Below, one piece after another: positions 1 through 11,118 of a stretch of DNA of 64,000 nucleotides; positions within the stretch are counted from its first letter, which is position 1, and every line of letters begins with the position of its first letter. The stretch comes from Ctena decussata (Eukaryota; Mollusca; Bivalvia; Lucinida; Lucinidae), in contig OZ022508.1 of NCBI GenBank assembly GCA_963989385.1, positions 28,356,166-28,420,165 of the forward strand, in the 5' to 3' direction. Position numbers and translations under genes: made by a program. The notes beneath the pieces were generated by a model. That model saw nothing but the letters and a program-made list of their open reading frames with translations, had not been told where the DNA came from and searched no databases.

Positions 1-65
1 TCAGTTCCGAATCTGAACAAATATGGTATGTGTAACAGTGTTATTTTTTTTTAAGAAGATGAATT

Positions 66-84
66 GCAGGGGAGAATGTCATGG
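66..84 (+). mobile_element. Possible LTR-retrotransposon polypurine tract and LTR start (first)
   Basis: A purine run, gcaggggagaa, is followed directly by tgtcatgg. A polypurine tract abutting TG is how the 3' LTR of many Ty3/gypsy elements begins. The same junction recurs about 355 bp downstream. No gag, pol or LTR 3' end was recognised nearby, so this may be a decayed element edge or chance. Confidence 0.35.
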
Positions 85-420
85 AAGTTGTAAATATTAT
101 TGATTTCTGCCTCTGTGTCTGCTCAGTATGTCTTTGAAACTGTTACAATTACTGTGACAGCATTTTGAAGACCTTACTCATATTGTACTTGTGGTAACTG
201 AGTCAGTATTTTATTTTCACATTTCTAGAAGGCGGTATAATGGGAAAAGACGCATATCTGTGATATTCAATTCTGTATAGCTTAATTTACATGTGTATAG
301 CATTGCGTGTAATGTACACATGTATAACATACACTTGTACTATGAATTAGAATAGTATTTGTGTAACTGAAACTTGTGCTGAGTTTATATTTTGAAAATG
401 TCGGGAGACATTTTTCCTCA

Positions 421-440
421 GCAGGGGAGAATGTCACAGA
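421..440 (+). mobile_element. Possible LTR-retrotransposon polypurine tract and LTR start (second)
   Basis: The 11-mer gcaggggagaa is repeated exactly, this time followed by tgtcacagatg. TGTCAC after a purine tract is a typical gypsy-type LTR start. The two junctions may be nested or tandem LTR remnants. The downstream LTR boundary could not be fixed. Confidence 0.38.
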
Positions 441-2228
441 TGTGAGTTTTGAGGTTTTAGCAGTTATCTGTGTAGCATAGACCATTGGTGACCCTTTCTT
501 CTGTGTGGCTGAACTAATAGTCACACGGGTGTTGTACCATACTAGTCATCGTGCAAATAGTCACATTTGTTTACTTCCAAAACGAAAGTAGAATTAGCAA
601 TTTGCATACACCAATGGAAAACGGTCTTTTAAGGTGTGTAAGTGTTACAGAGTGGTTGATTGGCCAATTTTACTAATCTTTATGCATTTTAACCTTCACA
701 AATGCGCGCGAGCTTCCCTTTGTATGTACACAGCTGATCGACGCCATGTTGGCTGGTTTGTCACCTTCAATGTGACAAACCTATTTTGATATAGATTTCA
801 ATTTATCTTTTCATCTGTCAAAGATGTCAAAGAATTAGATTAGTCCAGGTATGTTCTTATGTTTCAGAATCTGCTGATTTGCTGATAAATGTTTATCTAT
901 CAGTATTTATTGAAATCATGCAATCAGCTGATCATTGTACATGTACTTTGCAAATGTAAACAATACCCTGGCCTAAAATATGTATATAAACATAGCTGTG
1001 ATATTTAACTAAATTGATTATTTAGCCAGTTGCCTGCATACCACTTATGATATAGGAATTCATGCTGAATTGGTGGTGATTCTTAAGTTGCCCAAGTTTG
1101 AATCTGGCCATGTTGTTATTGATATGCCTGGATCAGACTTCTTTGGCTTGAACATTTCCTCCTTTTCATCTATACCATCAATCCCCATCGTCCCAAGATG
1201 TGCATAACTGTATTTTAAGGGACCGTGGGACTTCCACTGGCAATGGCGTGCCAAGTGAACCATATTGTCATAAACTCTGATGTGTAGACCCACTGTCATC
1301 TTTGTATATTTATGTGTCCTAATCCTAATACTGTCATGTCAATGTGCAGTAATTATTGTATTGTACTATTTGTATATGTTCGTATTTTATATGTTGTAGG
1401 ACACCCTTCTTTTCTTAATACAGTCATAACCCTCAGAGTTCTTCTTCTTATGAGAAATTCCCCTCTGCTTCAAACACTTTCATTTTTTTATATATACTTT
1501 TCCAGCCTGCTGAAGGCGAGGAGTGGCAGGGGACGGCGGTTGGGGTCAGTTGAGGCTAAGGGAATGATAAGAACATTAATTGCCGTCGGCGAGTTTCATA
1601 AATTTCATGAAATGGCCACGAGTTTAAGATTTTGTTTAGTTTAAACATTTTTTGTCTCAAAAACTGTACATGATTACATGTATAAACATAAAACAAACAT
1701 TATGAGCAGAACGGAAGCATAAATTCTCTAGAAGAGAGAAGAACTACAACAGGAGGAGATTATGTTTATCATATGACCCTTTGAAATCGCCTTCAAAATG
1801 AATATTTTTATATTGATGTTGCCAATGACGTTACATGTACGCGCCAAAATGTTATTACACCTGTGGTCATACATTATTTCTATTTATTTAGTTCTATTTA
1901 TTTTTTCTTTATTTTAGACTACGTTAGCCACTGAGTAATAGCCAAGTCATATGATGAATAAACTTAAGAGTTAAACTTTCCACGTACCAATAGCCGATTT
2001 ATTTATAATACTACGCTTCGATTACGCCAAATTGTGTGTATTTCATTGCAACTTACATTTATCTATATATGAAAATTAGTCCTTCGTCAAATCACCAAAA
2101 TTGATGTCCAATATCCATTGAACTCCTCACATATAATATTGACCATCAGTCAACTGAACATCTGTGACAACAGAAATGATATCGGAAAGACATTTTCACT
2201 TAAACTGACATTTAGACAATAATGAACT
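441..2228. other. AT-rich stretch without recognised genes
   Basis: The first part may be LTR sequence belonging to the junction at 431/432. A GC-richer patch at about 1500-1620 follows a pyrimidine tract and an AG, so it superficially resembles an exon, but its reading frame shows no recognisable domain. Nothing else is supportable. Confidence 0.4.
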
Positions 2229-2560
2229 CTAGCTATAGCTTTCCATAATAAGGAAGGCTTCAGAATAAATGAGCCGCGACACGACAAAACCAACAAGTGG
2301 CATGTGCGCCCACCGAAGACTCAGATCAGCCTGGGCAGCTACCTAGTCTGATTAGAGTATTCGCTATCGGCATGGAGGTAGCTCAGACCCTAAGCTACCC
2401 TTCAAGCGCATAGTGTAGACTCTGATCAGACTACGCGGATGCCCAGGCTGATCCGAGTCTTTGCTTGGTGCACATGCCACTTTATTTTTTCTGTCGTGTC
2501 GCGGCTCAGTTATCTAGCAATAGCTTTCTATAATAAGAAAGGCTTCACGGAACAAATAAA
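2229..2560. repeat. Diverged direct duplication flanking a palindromic MITE
   Basis: About 42 bp to the left of the MITE (2229-2269, ctagctatagctttccataa...) recurs to its right (2514-2560, ctagcaatagctttctataa...) with several mismatches. That is much longer than a usual transposon target duplication. It suggests that a small local duplication or a capture event accompanied the insertion. Confidence 0.6.
2270..2508. mobile_element. Palindromic foldback MITE, family A copy 1
   Basis: The element begins tgagccgcgacacgac and ends with the complement, gtcgtgtcgcggctca. Nearly the whole ~240 bp folds into one long hairpin around a small central loop in the tagctacc region. It contains the family's internal blocks 'cagactcagatcagcctgggc' and 'tgatcagactgggcggatg' in somewhat diverged form. 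It is non-coding. Seven further copies lie in this window. Confidence 0.85.
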
Positions 2561-3065
2561 ATCTCGGCAGAACGTGTCGCACATCTATTTAACATTGATT
2601 AGAAAAAAGACTAAATATATACAAATGTATGTCCTCCAAAACTTCAAACTGCACATTTACAACTTTACCATGCGGATAAAGTCACGTTTTTCACTTTGGT
2701 TGATTAAGAATCAATAAAAGACATTTTGGGCATAATATCATTGCTTTTTTATGCATCGGTATATATGCACATTGAACATTGCATAATTTTCATGGCTTGT
2801 TAAATAAAGATGCCTATCGCAATGTATACATACCGCGTAAATAGTTAGGATCGTTATTTTCTTAAATATGAAGAAATAATGTTTTTCTCATAAATTTAAA
2901 TATGTATTACTATTTTTTTAAATACATGTCTTTAATGCAAACAATTAAGGACCTGCTCAGGCGCTGCTTTTTGAGGCGTCTGGTCCAAGTATACACACTT
3001 TGCAAATGGATGAAGGCATGAATGGGTTAACTTTATGAAGGACCGTTTTTATAAAATTTCCTGTT
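2561..3065. other. No feature recognised
   Basis: AT-rich sequence with short A and T runs. No domain-bearing reading frame, TIR or tRNA-like structure was seen. Confidence 0.4.
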
Positions 3066-3260
3066 TTGTGATATCACTAATTGAAATGGGTGATATCATA
3101 AAATCGAATTAGTGATATAACAAAATAACTGTGATTAGTGATATCACTCGCATACTATTTAATGATATCACAAAATTATTTGTAAAATATTCGAAAAACT
3201 GATATGTCAAAAACGATAAAGTGATATTGCAAAATTCAATTTTGTGATATCACAAAATGG
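3066..3260. repeat. Cluster of GTGATATCAC palindromes
   Basis: The 10-bp palindrome gtgatatcac and near variants recur about seven times in under 200 bp, usually followed by aaaat. Spacing is irregular, so it is not a simple tandem satellite. It could be a decayed foldback element or a cluster of sites for a dimeric DNA-binding protein. Confidence 0.65.
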
Positions 3261-3437
3261 TGATTTATGAGGATGTATTTAGTCTTAGTTGCGCATATTC
3301 TGTAAGTCAGTATGGAAGTTTCTTTGTCCGCATGGATAGTATTCAGAATAGTAAATATTCCAGTGCATCCTATCATACCAATAAGTCCATTATCCCGTGA
3401 ATCCGCAGATTTGATGTGTTATGAACCGGAAGACATA

Positions 3438-4055
3438 CACTGCTCAAAATATTTAAAGGAGCGCCAAATATTTTTCCATAGACGACAGTGCAAGGCATCC
3501 CCACTTTGAGGGCCATTTACTTTTGCTCGACCAAGACACGGAACTTCCAATTTTTGTCATTGTTTCAAGGAGGGTCGAGGTTACTGACAGCACATGTTTG
3601 GATCCAATATTTGCTCTGCCCATGTCCATGGACTGATTTTTGTACAAAAGAAATTTTGGTAAAAAATGCATTTTTTTCAGAACAGGAAAACAGCACGAAA
3701 ATTACAACCAAAATCAACTGGATTATTTTGCCTTTAAAGCTGAATGTCTTACAAGGTGACCTGTTTGAAAGGATCACTTTGAACTCAAGTTTATGAGATT
3801 TTATAGACTTCCAGAAAAATGCTTCAGTTTCAGAAAAATCGAAAAATGCAAAAAAAATTTCCATGGAAAAGATCAGGTTATCAGTTGTATTGAAATTCTT
3901 GTTGTCTTAAACTTTGATCATTCTTATAAATGCTGCAAAGGAATGGGGAAGTCTTGGCCTTTGGCGATCAAATTTATGGGCCGTGGAACTGGGTATATGT
4001 TGTAGTAATGTCCATGGGAAAATATCAGCTGCTCCTTTAAATATTTTGAGCAGTG
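3438..4055. mobile_element. Tc1/mariner-like non-autonomous element with TA target duplication
   Basis: Terminal inverted repeats starting CACTGCTCAAAATATTTAAA match perfectly for about 25 bp at both ends and continue with mismatches (atatttttccatagac against atattttcccatggac). Each end is bordered by TA (3436-3437 and 4056-4057), the target of Tc1/mariner transposases. CACTGCTCAAAA is a common start for Tc1-like TIRs. The ~618-bp body has no recognisable transposase, so it would need an enzyme from elsewhere. Confidence 0.8.
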
Positions 4056-4070
4056 TATATCTTCACGGGG

Positions 4071-4297
4071 GTAATACCAATTTAACTACCTGAGCTTTCG
4101 ACCGAGTCTGTACTATACAAAGTGGCTTTCGACCGAGAATACGATCGTAAGCATTACCAATAACAGTAGATGGTACTATTGTTAATGGCTGTCGACCGAG
4201 CTGATACTGCTGTCGATTGTCTCGGTCGACAGCCAGTTTTGCATGTATGGTAATTGACGGACTCGGTCGAAAGCACAGGTAGCCAAATTGGTATTAA
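4071..4297. mobile_element. MITE with nested GTCGACCGAG motifs
   Basis: The left end, gtaataccaatttaactacc, is mirrored at the right end with few mismatches over about 38 bp, through ctttcgaccgagtc and its complement. Internal copies of ggctgtcgaccgag and ctcggtcgacagcc give a second, inner hairpin. It lies 15 bp after the Tc1-like element. No target duplication was clear. Confidence 0.75.
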
Positions 4298-5340
4298 CAC
4301 CGTGATCTTGCTAAATTAGATTTCAACAGGTTTTATCTTTACCATGTAAAGCGTTTATACCCGATAAGACAAATACGGTAAAAGTTAAGGTTGGGATTTA
4401 GACTGTATGCCCTCGAATTCGAGTTTCACATGTTTCATGAAAGGAAAGTCCTTTCAGTTGTTTATACCAAGTGAAGTTACAGTAAAATTGTTTTAAACAA
4501 GAAATATCTTTAAAAAAGATGATCGGCTTAGATTAAATAGAAGTGTGTATTGTAATATGTATGAGTCATTTACATGTAAGATATCGAATGTGCTGATCAG
4601 ATTGTACGGATGCGCATGTTGACATGTATATTTGATGTTAGTGTTGGGGTTTCGATTTCGGAAATGCTGTTGAATTTTGACTGGGGTCTGTCTGTGTTGC
4701 ACATAACAATGAGGATTGGTTGGACGACCGCCCCACATATAACCTTAAAAGTGTCCCAGTTCCAACACAACATCAACATTTAAGCTAACAACAATTACTT
4801 AATTTCGGCTTCAATTTCTGTGTCAGGTTATTTTGTTGGTTTCATATTTTACAGGAGCGATATAACAGGCGAACCGTTCTTAGACTAAATCGATTTGGAC
4901 CGAAATATCTACATTTATCACGACATGGTTTATAGGCCAACAGTCAAATGAAACTGAAAGTAAAAAGAGAAAGCGAAAAAAAGCTTGTTACATCAAAATC
5001 CCGGATGTATTTATATTGGCCAATGAAATACTTAAAATGTAGGTCAATAGTATGGTTATGTGGCTAAAGCCGAAAAATTTCCTTAATAGCTTCATAGTCA
5101 CATTTCAAACCCAAGAATGTATCACTAAACACATCAAAAATGGTAAGTAGTATAGAGATGTCTTTTCTAAGCTCAGACGCCATTTGTTGCCTGCGGCTTT
5201 ACTGTTAAAACTCAATTTATCATTTCATCCGTTATCCCACTGACCCGAAATATCTATAAAAAATCTGCTAAAAGGCTATAAAGTCCATAATGTTATGTTC
5301 CTCATTGGACTGTTTGTGTGTAGAAATAATCCACGAGCTT
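4298..5340. other. No feature recognised
   Basis: AT-rich unique-looking sequence. Short reading frames here show no domain signature. Confidence 0.4.
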
Positions 5341-5424
5341 TAGCGAGTTGATTATTCCCGTGCAGTTGGTCAAACCATGGCTTAGCGAGTAAATTATCGC
5401 CCGTGCAGTCGGTCAAACCATAGT
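5341..5424. repeat. Two-copy direct repeat, period 42 bp
   Basis: tagcgagttgattattcccg is followed 42 bp later by tagcgagtaaattatcgccc, and both lead into gtgcagt(t/c)ggtcaaaccat. The caaaccat sequence resembles the arm of the hairpin at 57451-57549. Confidence 0.7.
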
Positions 5425-5629
5425 ACTACTATTATAGCACCCTATAAGTGTAGACGTTGCTCAAAATGCAATATTTCGCGCTCAAGATTTTTTTCATTTT
5501 GGCGAAGGTGGCATGAATTCTTTTTTTATCGAAGTATGCTGATATATAAGACATGCTTATGTATATTTTTGTTTGAAGGAACCGTTTATAATCATGCAAA
5601 TAAAATGTCGGATTGAAAAGGTCATTATT

Positions 5630-5854
5630 TGAGCCGCGACACGAGAAAACCAACAATTTGGTTGTGCACCCAGCGCAGACTCAGATCAGCCTGGGCGTCC
5701 GCCCAGTCTAATCAGAGTCTTCGCTGTCCGCATGCGGTTAGCCACCTTTTAAGCGCTTAGCGAAATGTCTAATCAGACTGGGTGGATGTCCAGGCTGATC
5801 TGAGTCTGCGCTAGGCGTACAACCACTTTGTTGTTTTTCTCGTGTCGCGGATCA
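5630..5854. mobile_element. Palindromic foldback MITE, family A copy 2
   Basis: Starts tgagccgcgacacgag and ends ctcgtgtcgcggatca, so one terminal base pair has mutated. Arms carry the shared cagactcagatcagcctggg block and its complement. The centre is shorter than in other copies because part of the tagctta..tagctacc loop is missing. Confidence 0.85.
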
Positions 5855-6099
5855 AATTTTTATATCAAGGTTTACTCCGACTCCTTTGATTTCAATAAAA
5901 TACGACAACTGAAAACCCTCTATATTTCAATTTGTCATGTCTGACAAATGATACCAAACAAGTTCATAATATTCCAATCCACTATATTGTACCATACTTC
6001 TCGTAATTATTGACACATGAAAAAGTATCTGAAATGGACTTGCCCATTTTCGAATTTGAAATACTCCAACAAATGGGTGGTCTTTCTGGAAGATGCAAG

Positions 6100-6300
6100 C
6101 ATGCCCTTTTCATTTTTGCCTCCTCTCCTGTGGTGACAACCCTTACAGGAAAAAATGTCCAAAGGGTAGCAAAGTCTTTCCTTTTAGAGTAGACCCCATT
6201 TATGAGGTGCTTTGTATTCCAGGAAAAAAATCAGAAAGTCACAAAAGACGTTTACTCATTACAGTAATGGCAGAAAAAAAAACATGAAGGTTTGCCTATA
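6100..6300 (+). repeat. Decayed ~200-bp dispersed repeat (family Y copy)
   Basis: Has the loose signature shared by about eleven places in the window: tttttgcctcctctcctgt, then a gggta..agtctttcc section, then agtagacccc, then aagtcacaaaa. Similarity is visible but heavily diverged. It is non-coding and of unknown class. Confidence 0.45.
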
Positions 6301-6581
6301 TACCTTAACACGGAATTATATGACTTGAGAATTATTTTATGTTTGAGAAAATTTGAAGTTTTGTTGAAAGAATTTCAGTTTGTAATGTCACTGAAAAATT
6401 GGCGGAACATGGCATACTCTATTTGCCAAGCACCAGAAACAATGACGTCATATATATGTTACCATAGAAACTGAGACTCCTTATTGATGTCTAGTTGACG
6501 TCATCGAGACGTCATTTGGCAAAGGTACTAAACACAACATTTGGTAATTCCATAGCTTCTATGGTAACAGATCTATGGCTT

Positions 6582-6685
6582 CATCTCACTTATAATTCGA
6601 GCGGAGCATGGCATATTGTGTATGCCATGCTCCTCTTGAATTACAAGTGTGTATGCCATGCTCCTCTCGAGTTATAAGTGAGATG
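6582..6685. repeat. Long hairpin ending catctcacttataa
   Basis: catctcacttataattcgag is mirrored by ctcgagttataagtgagatg, and the 'gagcatggcata' block appears inside both arms. A third, shorter arm copy (tgccatgctcctcttgaatt) sits between them. It looks like a MITE remnant with a partly duplicated arm. Confidence 0.7.
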
Positions 6686-7254
6686 CTTCCTGAAATTCAT
6701 ACGATGGAAAAGTGTGATTTTCTCAAACCTATATTTCATTCTCAAATAATTTAATTCTCTGTTCTTAATGTATTGTTCTAAAACTATTGGTAAACAGTCC
6801 ATTGCTTCTTAAGACATTACTGGCAGAATATTCAGGATATATACGTTATGTCACATGAAGTCTTGTTTATGAGGCAGGAAAAAGAGCAAATTCATGTTAA
6901 AGATTAAAATTGCAATAAAGAAAGGCAGTCATAGGAAAGAACAAAAATAAACCATTATCAGATGTTAAGAAACGTCTTGCAGAGCAGGCGATATTGATCA
7001 TAGAAACCAATAAATATTTGAAAGAAAATGTAAGCCAAATGCATTCAGGAGAATAATTGTTACAGGCTCTTTATTTGAAATGTAAGCATTCTAATTCATT
7101 GAAGATGTGACTTCTAAATTATTTTATTAAATACTTCCTAGTTGTGGCCAGAAAAAAAGTGCATGGTAATAATCATAAAAAACTAACTTAATACTTTCAT
7201 TTGTTTCCCCTTGCAAAACGGCGAATAACAATGGTGGTGTTTCCATTTGATTCC
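6686..7254. other. No feature recognised
   Basis: AT-rich sequence. No inverted repeat, RNA gene or coding signature was seen. Confidence 0.4.
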
Positions 7255-7391
7255 ACACGGAGCTAACTTAGACCCTTAGCTACTCTAAAAGCGCACAACG
7301 AATACTCTGATCAGACTGGGCGGATGCCCGAGCTGATCTGAGTTCGATGGGCACACATGCCACTTTGTTGATTTTGTCATGTCGCGGCTCA
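7255..7391. mobile_element. Half of a family A foldback MITE
   Basis: Only the right arm is present: the central agcttagacccttagctac region, then tctgatcagactgggcggat, then the terminal gtcgcggctcaa. The left arm is absent, so the hairpin cannot form. This is a truncation or solo-arm relic. Confidence 0.8.
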
Positions 7392-7470
7392 AATCTCGCT
7401 CCCCAAGAACAATAGGGCCCTTATAAAATGGGATCAACTCTTTAAGAAAAGAATTCTGCTCCAAGTGATG

Positions 7471-7853
7471 CAAAGTGGATCAATTGTTTTAGGAGTTGGC
7501 ATCAATTTAGAAGGGCTGCAACAAGACCTGGGGCCATATTCATAAAACGACTTAGGTGGTTGCTATGCTGTTGCTAAGGCTGAATTTCTTTGAAGGAGAT
7601 TCCCTACAACTTTGAAATTTGCTCTGGAGGAACAGTCTTACAAAGACTGTTCCTCCAGACCAAATTTCATAGTTGTAGGGAATCTCCTTTATAGATATTT
7701 AGCCTTAGCAACCGCATAGCAACGACTTAAGTGGCTTTATGAATACGGCCCCTGTATGATTACATGATACATGTAGCCAGCCTTTTTTAGGAGTTGGCAT
7801 CATTTAAGAAGGTATGCAACAAGGCTATCAATTTAGAAGGGATGCAACAAAAC
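7471..7853. repeat. Local duplication bracketing a hairpin element
   Basis: aggagttggcatcaatttag (from 7471) recurs as aggagttggcatcatttaag (from ~7787), with agaagggatgcaacaaaacc trailing both. The hairpin element at 7530-7752 lies between the two copies. Duplication of flanking DNA around foldback elements recurs in this window. Confidence 0.6.
7530..7752. mobile_element. Foldback MITE, family B copy 1
   Basis: Ends ggggccatattcataaaacg and ttatgaatacggcccc. The arms include cttaagtcgttgctatgc-like and ttgctaaggc blocks and ggagattccctacaac against gttgtagggaatctcc, meeting at gaacagtctt..aagactgttc. The full length is one near-perfect hairpin. Copies 2 and 3 are at 46720 and 48669. No clear target duplication. 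Confidence 0.85.
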
Positions 7854-7859
7854 CTGTCC

Positions 7860-8341
7860 GCATTCAGGATAGCTCGCCTGACAGCACCTTTGCCAATCAT
7901 GTATAAAGTTAAAACAAAAAAACAAAAAACATTAAATGCGGACGCAAAAGCCGCCGATTCGCCAAGTCATTGAACCCAAATCCGCATATCTACTGTAGAT
8001 CTAGATATTATTTATATATGTACTGTTAGTAAACCGTAAATGGTTTGCCTTGACAAAAATAGAAAAATGCCAATTATCTTAGACTTTCTTAATAAACTGA
8101 TCTATTCACTAACCTGCGGATGAACCATTCCGTGACAAACAATATTTTTGTAGTTATTGAGAAAATATATAGAAATGGAAAAGTAATGAAAGTAATGAAA
8201 GCTGCCTGTATCATATCATGCATTTATCACAACTTATTTCCTTGACACTTCACTTTTGTCTGTGAGGACGTGATTTACAGACTGTCAGTATGGAATTTCC
8301 TTGTAAATAAAGGCACATTTGGTGCAGTACGATGGCTTTCT
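7860..8341. other. No feature recognised
   Basis: AT-rich, with an A-rich run near 7910-7930. No supportable gene or element. Confidence 0.4.
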
Positions 8342-8566
8342 CAGGGGCGTAACTAGGGACAATTTCATAATACGCACAACCATGTTTTATTCTCTACTTC
8401 TTGAAGGGAAAGCTAGTTTTCAGCACTTTGGTAATTGGTATTGAAATCTTGTCTAATTTATAAATTTTCAGCATGCAAATTTGCAGGTGCGTTTTGAAAT
8501 TTTGTCAATTTTGACAAAATTTCAATACGCACTTGCGTATTTGCCGTATACGTAGCTACGCCCTTG
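8342..8566. mobile_element. hAT-like MITE
   Basis: The ends are caggggcgtaactaggg and acgtagctacgcccttg, an imperfect ~14-bp TIR of the CAGGGGCGTA type often seen in hAT-related elements. An internal hairpin, gaaattttgtc/gacaaaatttc, lies at about 8496-8525. A perfect 8-bp target duplication was not found, so the superfamily call is tentative. Confidence 0.55.
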
Positions 8567-8744
8567 TTTCTAGACGGAGATAGTGTCCTGAGTGAGTAAC
8601 GCTCTTGTGAGTGGCGTCTAAGAAAGAAAGTACCGGCAAAAGTTAGTATTTGAGCTGAAAAGATTGTAAACTATTTCTTGAAACGGGAATGGCAACTTTG
8701 TGATGCAGGTGCAAACAGCTCTCCATGTCTCCACGGTGAATGGG

Positions 8745-8860
8745 TAAAGTTTCTGAGAAAGCAACTTTGCTGTTTTCATTTTCGCCTCCTTTCTCAATAG
8801 GAGTCAACTCTTAGGAGCTCCCAACAGGAGTAAATAGTTTTCTTTAATAGTAGATCACAT
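8745..8860 (+). repeat. Family Y dispersed repeat copy
   Basis: gtaaagtttctgagaaagca leads into ttttcgcctcctttctcaat, then aggagtcaactcttaggagc, matching the best-conserved part of the family. It is one of the clearest copies. Confidence 0.5.
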
Positions 8861-9101
8861 GCTGGGAGGGCTTGATCATCCAGGGAAGGGCACAGGAGGT
8901 CATGAAAATGACAAAAAATCTTGGAGCTCGTTATGACCGCTCAAGTTTGGCGCATGGATTTATGAGCATTATCCTCTTTAGACAGCAGCGTCAGGCAGAA
9001 AGCTTGAAAAAATAGTTTCCAAAGTAGTCCCAATGGAAATTACCAGCTTCTCCCGCGAGAAATCCGAAAGATCGGTGCAAAATCTCTTATTAATGCTTCT
9101 T

Positions 9102-9209
9102 CCCAGCGGGCACATGACGTCAGAAGGACGTCGTATTGACGTCCATGCGACGTCATTACGTCGCATCGACGTCAGTGCGACGTCATTTCAACTTCATGTG
9201 CCTGCTGGG
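9102..9209. mobile_element. TGACGTCA-rich palindromic MITE
   Basis: cccagcgggcacatgacgtc is mirrored by aacttcatgtgcctgctggg. The interior is a series of gacgtc/gcgacgtcat blocks on both strands, so several CRE-like TGACGTC sites occur within about 100 bp. The CCAGCRGGCACATGACGT terminus resembles a family widespread in aquatic animal genomes, from general recollection. Confidence 0.7.
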
Positions 9210-9814
9210 TTAAATCTAACATTATAGTGATTCTGGCACTATTATTTTGACGTGCTTCAAAAGAAATTCCCACCATGAAAACAGCACAATGAAATATACC
9301 CGCCATTGATTAACAGATACCACAAGTATAAAAAGGACATAACTTCCTATCTAGACAAGCAAATAGCACGCACATGTCTTACATAACCAAGATAGGAAAT
9401 GCTTTGTACTCTTTGGTTTAAACAATATTTATTTCACGTAAATTACATGCATAACATTTACAGAGTACAAAATGGTGAACAGGATTTGATAACAAGCATC
9501 AAAACTTATACAATCATCTCCTGCACTCTTTGTACTCTTTATTAGCTTTACATATCTTTTCTTTAGAATATATGAATACATTTTTATTATATATTTCAAC
9601 AACATTAAAAGCATTATAAAAATAAAATATGTAATATACATTCATGCATCTAGGTCACAAATATAGAGTAAATGATAAAAAAAAAAGACATCTGTTGTTA
9701 CAGACACTGTTTGTATTACTGTTACTGATTCCTGTGATGCCATATACAGAATTCACATTGTAGTTATGCCTGGCAGTGAATGAACAAGATTTTAGGACAT
9801 TAAATCTGACATTC
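9210..9814. other. No feature recognised
   Basis: AT-rich, with several poly-A/T stretches. Short frames on both strands lack domain signatures. Confidence 0.4.
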
Positions 9815-9960
9815 TCATATTTGTCACCCTTCTCAAAAGAGGTCAACCATTAAAGCAAATACCTTTTTTACCCTTGTAAGAGTTGACGCCATTGTGGAAA
9901 AGCTTTTTATCCACTGAAGAAAACAGGAAGTCACAAAAGGTGTGTACCTCTGTGAAATGG
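9815..9960 (+). repeat. Family Y dispersed repeat copy
   Basis: atttgtcacccttctcaaaa, then gaggtcaaccattaaagcaa, and further on aagaaaacaggaagtcacaa follow the family order (pyrimidine block, gtcaac block, aggaagtcacaaaa block). Confidence 0.45.
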
Positions 9961-10609
9961 TTAGTCCCTGATAAACATAGAGGTGATCCTAGTCGGAGTT
10001 ATAGTCATTTACTAGAATACCTACACTAATAAGTTCAGGAAACGGGACAGTGCAACTTTTGTGATGAGCTTTCCCATATTTGACTTTGTACAATTTAACT
10101 AGCTATCGTGGCATATTGCAAAAGAATGTCAGTTGAATGGAAAAATAGTGCATGACCTGATCAGATTGCTCCTGAAGGAGCAGTCTGATCAGCTTCTGTT
10201 CTGTTTGCTCAGGCATGTCAGTCCCAATATTCAGCGTGTTTAAAGTAATTGTTTCTGTCTTCAGCAAAGTTTCGGTCAGTCAAGTTCAACTAGGCATCAC
10301 AGGGATATTAGCACTATCAGTCGATACAAGATTGCAGTAAATTGGTAACAAGTGTGGCAATAACTCTAGATAATTCAACTGAATCGCTTAAGAATCCTGA
10401 CCATTTCCATAAATTCTCTTTTTGTTAATTTTTACCATATTATCGGCGTTGCCGGGAGCGTAGATTATTCTACCCAATTATATTGCGATAGTTTTGCGCG
10501 TCTTTGGTCGCAGTCATATGACACCCACCAACCGCACCCGTGCTGGACACCCACCACTGGAGATCCACACAAACTACCTATTTTCAGTGAATTCGAATTA
10601 CCGTCTTGT
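9961..10609. other. Mostly unassigned; one short hairpin
   Basis: A short perfect hairpin, gattgctcctgaaggagcagtc, lies at about 10164-10185 inside a tgatcag-flanked context resembling other MITE cores in the window. The rest is unassigned. Confidence 0.4.
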
Positions 10610-10620
10610 CATTAAAGAAG

Positions 10621-10804
10621 TTGGTTGGTTGGTTGATTTGATGCTTAACGTCCACGGTAAACAGTTAAGGTCATGTCGGGACGGTCCGTTAACCTAACCA
10701 CACTATTCCTGGGCAGGCTTAGACCTCCTAAGCGGTTAACCAGTGCTAAGTGCACATACTTTCGCCAGTAACTGACAACTGCCCTTCTTGAATCAGCGGA
10801 AGGA
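10621..10804 (-). mobile_element. 5'-truncated tRNA-derived SINE with target-site duplication
   Basis: On the minus strand this is the body of the SINE at 27100-27368: ccttccgctgattcaagaag, then ccgcttaggaggtctaagcc, then gacgttaagcatcaaatcaa, ending in an (ACCA)n-type tail. The tRNA head is missing. Direct repeats cattaaagaag (10610-10620) and cattgaagaag (10805-10815) flank it with one mismatch, as expected for target-primed retroposition of a truncated copy. Confidence 0.85.
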
Positions 10805-11118
10805 CATTGAAGAAGTAATTTCCTAGCAGTTGCATCAGATAATATGGGTATACGCCTTTTCCAATATTTTGAACGATATGTACAAATAGATAAAAATGAG
10901 AATATTAGCATACATGACTCTTCAAGTTGGGCTATTCAAAACCAGTAAGTGGTAAGAATTACAGGTTACATGTAGCAACAATCTTTAGCAAGCACATGTA
11001 AGGGAATTTTTAAAGAAACCCAACAGAATATTAATTAATGGAATAATACTATTTCACATGAGCAACGTATATAATCAGATATAGCAAGCTTATTGTGGAG
11101 ACGAACATGGACAGTAAG

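Noticed and set aside
1500..1620. A possible host exon after a pyrimidine tract and AG
   Set aside because: Its translation has no recognised domain and no matching donor or neighbouring exon could be supported.
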